Part shown: piece after piece, positions 36,001-38,861 of the stretch
Layout of the letters: every line of letters begins with the position of its first letter
Numbering within the stretch: position 1 is the first letter of the stretch
Assembly (NCBI GenBank): GCA_029779695.1
Contig: JAKPAB010000020.1
Location: 1-38,861, forward strand
Reading direction: 5' to 3'
DNA length: 38,861 nt
Source: Bacillota bacterium
GTDB lineage: Bacteria > Bacillota > Clostridia > Lachnospirales > Lachnospiraceae
Position numbers and translations under genes: made by a program
The notes under the pieces: model-generated
The model's input: only the letters and a program-made list of their open reading frames with translations
Database searches by the model: none
Told to the model about the DNA's origin: nothing

Positions 36001-36696
36001 CTATTCGTCAGCATTTATCGCTTCTCTAATAAAAAGCGATGTCAAAAATACAAAAACATATGCCTGTATAAGACCATCAAAAATATCGAAGTACAAGCTG
36101 AAGATTCCAGGTACAACAGCAGGCAAAGCCTGTTCTAGAAGCTTCATTACAACAAACGAACCAAGCACATTGCCAAAAAGTCTCATGCAAAGTGACAAAG
36201 GTCTAATGAGAATTTCAAGTACATTCAATGGTGCAATTATTGGAAGCGGTTCAGCAAAACTCTTTGCCCATCCTTTTACTCCTCTTGCCCTTATTCCTGA
36301 TATTTCAATCAGTAATATACTTAAAATTGCCAAAGCAGCTGTTACTCCAAGATCTTTTGTTGGAGGCTTAAATCCGAAGATTCCAAAAACATTAGCAACT
36401 CCAATGTAAATTGCAACTGCCATAAGATAATATATGTATTGCCTTCCTTTTTCTCCCAGCAATGATTCAAAGAATCCATATATTTTAAGATATATACTTT
36501 CCAAAAGTAATTGTTTTCTTCCCGGATTATCTACTTTTAAATTTCTACTTATAAAAAAGCAAAAAACAAAAAGTGGGATCATTATGATCCATGTCACTAC
36601 GACTGATTCCGGTACCTTGATTCCTCCAAAAATAGGTATGGAAAAGACTGTCTCAACATTCAGCTCTTTGAGAAGCCCTTGAGCCAATGAGTCCAA
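36001..36696 (-). CDS. atpB: ATP synthase F0 a subunit
   Basis: The stator subunit with the ion half-channels; 231 residues and five to six membrane helices. The key arginine is in RPLSLCMRLFGNVLGS, and GLIQAYVFVFLTSLFI is the last helix. It is the first gene of the operon. The first possible start is GTG at 36705; however AGAAGGTGAC is a near-perfect ribosome site for the TTG at 36696. No atpI is recognised upstream. Confidence 0.95.
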   Translation of the reverse strand: MDSLAQGLLKELNVETVFSIPIFGGIKVPESVVVTWIIMIPLFVFCFFISRNLKVDNPGRKQLLLESIYLKIYGFFESLLGEKGRQYIYYLMAVAIYIGVANVFGIFGFKPPTKDLGVTAALAILSILLIEISGIRARGVKGWAKSFAEPLPIIAPLNVLEILIRPLSLCMRLFGNVLGSFVVMKLLEQALPAVVPGIFSLYFDIFDGLIQAYVFVFLTSLFIREAINADE

Positions 36697-37057
36697 GGCC
36701 GTCACCTTCTTTCTCTATTAAAATTTGAAAATGCGTTTTGTAACAGATAATCACAAAATATTGTTCTAGTTCCTTGAATATATATTTCCTGATTAGTAGA
36801 AAACGTAAGAGTAAACGAGATTGTATAACATCATAAACACGTTTGTAAGCCATTTATTGGATATTGTTTTATGATTCATACATATTACCACAATGATATT
36901 AAAATGAACACACAAAATTTCATTTTATATGATTTTTTGATATATATATTTTCCCCTACTTATGTATAAATTTTCAACAATATTACAAGTATCATATTTG
37001 GTAATAATTACTATTTCTATTATATATGTATAATTTTCAAGCAAGCAAAGTATTTAT
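36697..37057. other. Intergenic region upstream of the ATP synthase operon
   Basis: About 360 bases of AT-rich sequence (runs such as tatatatatt near 36942). It should contain the atp promoter, but I could not choose one: no -35/-10 pair is convincing. Short frames exist (66 residues from 36853, 28 residues from about 36873), but neither looks like atpI or another known protein. No RNA structure is evident. Confidence 0.6.
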
Positions 37058-37954
37058 TTAGAATTCGGGATCATTTTCTAGTTCATTCCCAATAAATACC
37101 TTTTCAATTTTCTTTGGAATATATCTGACATCACTCACTGTATAAACTGTCACAAAAGCATTAGGTTCAAATTCCTGAAGATAATTAAACAGCATCTGAT
37201 ACTCATTCTTATCTACTATGGTTATTATTTCGCTTCGCTTTTCACCTTTATAACCACCAGTAATTTCATAAATAGAAGCCCCACTATGTAAATTGTTAAT
37301 TATATAATTTCTAGTTTCCTCAATATTCTTAGGAATTATACACACACGTCTTTTAATATTATGATCAAAAATAAAATGATCAAGAACAATTCCATTTACA
37401 TATGTTCCTACAATGCTTATTACGACTATTTTATTGTTATACGCAAAAGCTGATGAAAATGCAATTACCATTCCGGCAATTGAAAGTGCTTTTCCAAAAC
37501 TAATATGTAAATATTTGTTCATAATTTTCGCAACAATGTCTAGTCCTCCAGAGGAAGCATTCATATTAAATAGAATACTAAGACCAATACTGGATAAAAA
37601 AATGTACGCAACAACATCAAGTGTAATATCTCCAGTAAATGAACTTCTTTTTGGTAAGAAACGCTCATATAGACCAATTACTACCGGAAGACATACTGTT
37701 GTATACACGGTTTTTGCACCAAACTCTTTTCCACAAAACATAAAACCTAAAAGCAAAAGCGCAACATTAATAACAAGGGTAATAAGTGCAACTGAATAAG
37801 GCATAAAATGATTTAGGATTATTGCAAGACCTGCAATACTACTTATTGCACAATGTGACGGTTCCAAGAAAAAGAATACTCCTGTTGCCACAATTCCAGA
37901 ACCCAATGTAAGCATAAATATTTCATATATAACTTTTTTAATATCTGTTTTCAT
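37058..37954 (-). CDS. YitT-family membrane protein (DUF161 plus DUF2179)
   Basis: A 298-residue protein: five membrane helices (about residues 10-195; two YitT repeats, with GSGIVATGVFFFLEP and SSGGLDIVAKIMNK) followed by a cytosolic DUF2179 domain (about 215-280; GASIYEITGGYKGEKRSEII and ITIVDKNEYQML). YitT proteins are widespread in Firmicutes, of unknown function; a metabolite transport or regulatory role has been suggested. An AGGAGT site precedes the ATG at 37954, and a TATACT-like -10 lies about 60 bases upstream. It is a single-gene unit. Confidence 0.93.
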   Translation of the reverse strand: MKTDIKKVIYEIFMLTLGSGIVATGVFFFLEPSHCAISSIAGLAIILNHFMPYSVALITLVINVALLLLGFMFCGKEFGAKTVYTTVCLPVVIGLYERFLPKRSSFTGDITLDVVAYIFLSSIGLSILFNMNASSGGLDIVAKIMNKYLHISFGKALSIAGMVIAFSSAFAYNNKIVVISIVGTYVNGIVLDHFIFDHNIKRRVCIIPKNIEETRNYIINNLHSGASIYEITGGYKGEKRSEIITIVDKNEYQMLFNYLQEFEPNAFVTVYTVSDVRYIPKKIEKVFIGNELENDPEF

Positions 37955-38195
37955 TACAATAACTCCTCAAGCATAATACAGTCGCTTTTTAACGAGTAAC
38001 AGTATAACAGATACATTGAAAAAAGTTCATAGTTTTTAACATAAAATGTAATACACTTCATGTTGCATTATTGTCACATATTAACTTTCATTTTGATGTG
38101 GTTTTTTATTTTAGAAATGATATTTATGCAATAATGAGATTACTGATATTCATTTTTCTTGCTTGAAACATATTTAAACTATTCCATAAAAATCA
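37955..38195. other. AT-rich intergenic region
   Basis: Contains the YitT ribosome site (end) and probably its promoter. No gene or structured element beyond that is supported. Confidence 0.5.
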
Positions 38196-38565
38196 ATGAA
38201 TAAACAAAAAAATATTCCTACCTTTTTTATGCCTAAATCTGAAATCTCACACTTAATCCCAAATGATACTCTAGACATAGCAGTAAACGGCAGAATCTTA
38301 AGATTTGATAAAAATGAGTTTTGTTGTACACAAAACTCATTCACAATTATATTCCTATCAAAAAATTTGTATCAATGAAAACTTCAGTATATTATTGGGA
38401 AAAATATATTTCCTTAAGCGCTCTGTTCCTTTTAAAATTGACGTTTTTCTGATTCCTTATGCTGAAGTAAAATTTTATCTTCATTTTAGTCTGTTGAAAA
38501 TATTGTCAGATTTTGGTTCTATTCCATCCTACTTATATAGTAGAATCTATAGCAAAAACAAATAA
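38196..38565 (+). pseudogene. Two overlapping short frames, possibly one decayed gene
   Basis: A frame at 38196-38378 (MNKQKNIPTFFMPKSEISHL and on, 60 aa) and a frame at 38305-38565 (86 aa) overlap in the +1 phase. Joined by a one-base shift, they would make about 120 residues with a beta-rich middle. The second frame ends with PFKIDVFLIPYAEVKF, then LLKILSDFGS, vaguely like the end of DUF4279-type proteins, a weak resemblance. No ribosome site of quality is seen. A perfect hairpin sits in the overlap. It could be a remnant or chance; the sequence is very AT-rich. Confidence 0.25.
38313..38341. repeat. Perfect 12-bp inverted repeat
   Basis: aatgagttttgt (38313-38324) and acaaaactcatt (38330-38341) with a five-base spacer. 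No T-run follows on either strand, so it is not an obvious terminator. It lies in the overlap of the two short frames. Confidence 0.7.
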
Positions 38566-38596
38566 TTGTCCATTACTACACACGATTTTATTGATT

Positions 38597-38861
38597 TTAG
38601 CAAAGAGAAACACTATGAAAAATAAAAAAATTACATTTAATATATAGATATTCCTGATTAGCATATGCCTCAATACTTCCACCCATTTGTTCCACAAATA
38701 GTCGTGTAATTGCAAGTCCTAGCCCGCTACTTTCTTTTGATTGCTGTCTTCCATCTTTTGTATAGAATCTGTCAAACATATGTGCAATATCATATTCCGA
38801 CAAGTCACCTCTTTTTGTTTGATATGTCAGACAAATACTATTCTTTTCTTTTTTCAAAATC
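38597..38861 (-). CDS. Sensor histidine kinase, C-terminal fragment (cut by window edge)
   Basis: The frame is open to the right edge; the visible 88 codons are the end of a HATPase_c domain. The F box is MFDRFYTKDG, and the G2 box is SSGLGLAITRLFVEQMGGSI, both in normal spacing. The sensory and phosphotransfer parts lie outside. Such kinases phosphorylate a paired response regulator, not seen here. The C-terminus after the last strand (FFIFHSVSLC) is hydrophobic and somewhat unusual. Confidence 0.88.
   Translation of the reverse strand, partial: ILKKEKNSICLTYQTKRGDLSEYDIAHMFDRFYTKDGRQQSKESSGLGLAITRLFVEQMGGSIEAYANQEYLYIKCNFFIFHSVSLC

Noticed and set aside
36653-36853. 66-residue minus-strand frame before atpB, possible atpI
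   Set aside because: No membrane helix pattern or sequence like AtpI, overlaps the atpB start, and has no ribosome site.

Overview
The window is AT-rich, has strong AGGAGG-type ribosome binding sites, and reads as a chromosomal stretch of an anaerobic low-GC Gram-positive, most likely a Lachnospiraceae member (Butyrivibrio or Pseudobutyrivibrio-like). This placement rests on the gene repertoire: a hybrid-cluster protein with a DUF438 partner, a FeoA-FeoB fusion, single-chain long PurL, a preQ1-controlled queuosine salvage pair, several c-di-GMP proteins and a eubacterial F-type ATP synthase. It is an inference. Nearly every gene is on the minus strand; only the threonine aldolase at 27.7-28.7 kb is confidently on the plus strand. 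I see no phage, insertion sequence, CRISPR array or rRNA.

Layout. 0-2.7 kb: a YfcC/DcuC-type carrier cut by the left edge, then small hypothetical genes. 2.7-5.3 kb: a radical SAM protein translationally coupled to a YhhQ-type queuosine-precursor transporter, behind a consensus promoter, a preQ1-I-type aptamer and an intrinsic terminator, followed upstream by biotin transporter bioY. 5.4-7.7 kb: an EAL phosphodiesterase and a CorA-type metal channel. 7.8-10.9 kb: hcp (hydroxylamine reductase/NO reductase) with a DUF438-hemerythrin-PAS protein, preceded by a near-perfect Crp/Fnr-style palindrome. 11.2-12 kb: a two-domain S1 RNA-binding protein. 12.1-13.7 kb: a decayed surface adhesin with damage at both ends. 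13.7-15.4 kb: a three-gene unit of DUF1648 membrane protein, EamA transporter with a histidine-rich tail and DUF2007 protein. 15.5-15.75 kb: tRNA-Met and tRNA-Val with promoter and terminator. 15.8-19.4 kb: uppP, a small conserved-looking ORF and feoAB. 19.7-27.5 kb: purL, an XPD/DinG-like helicase with an N-terminal RecB-like nuclease domain, and a REC-GGDEF response regulator. 27.7-29.9 kb: threonine aldolase convergent with a membrane GGDEF protein. 30.1-36.7 kb: the complete ATP synthase operon atpB-E-F-H-A-G-D-C. 37-38.9 kb: a YitT-family protein, an unassigned degraded-looking region, and the end of a sensor histidine kinase.

How the parts relate. The best-supported regulatory circuit is the queuosine salvage operon: the sequence allows mutually exclusive preQ1 pseudoknot/terminator and antiterminator pairings. 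Three c-di-GMP enzymes (one EAL, two GGDEF) lie in 25 kb, all with their catalytic signatures essentially intact. Start codons were re-chosen in several genes (bioY, hcp, S1, purL, atpA, atpB, atpE, both GGDEF genes and the DUF438 gene) because the ribosome binding site lies inside the longest open frame. The strongest candidates for something new are the queuosine locus, the hcp operator and the adhesin with a 7-A frameshift; none amounts to a clearly undescribed system from sequence alone.
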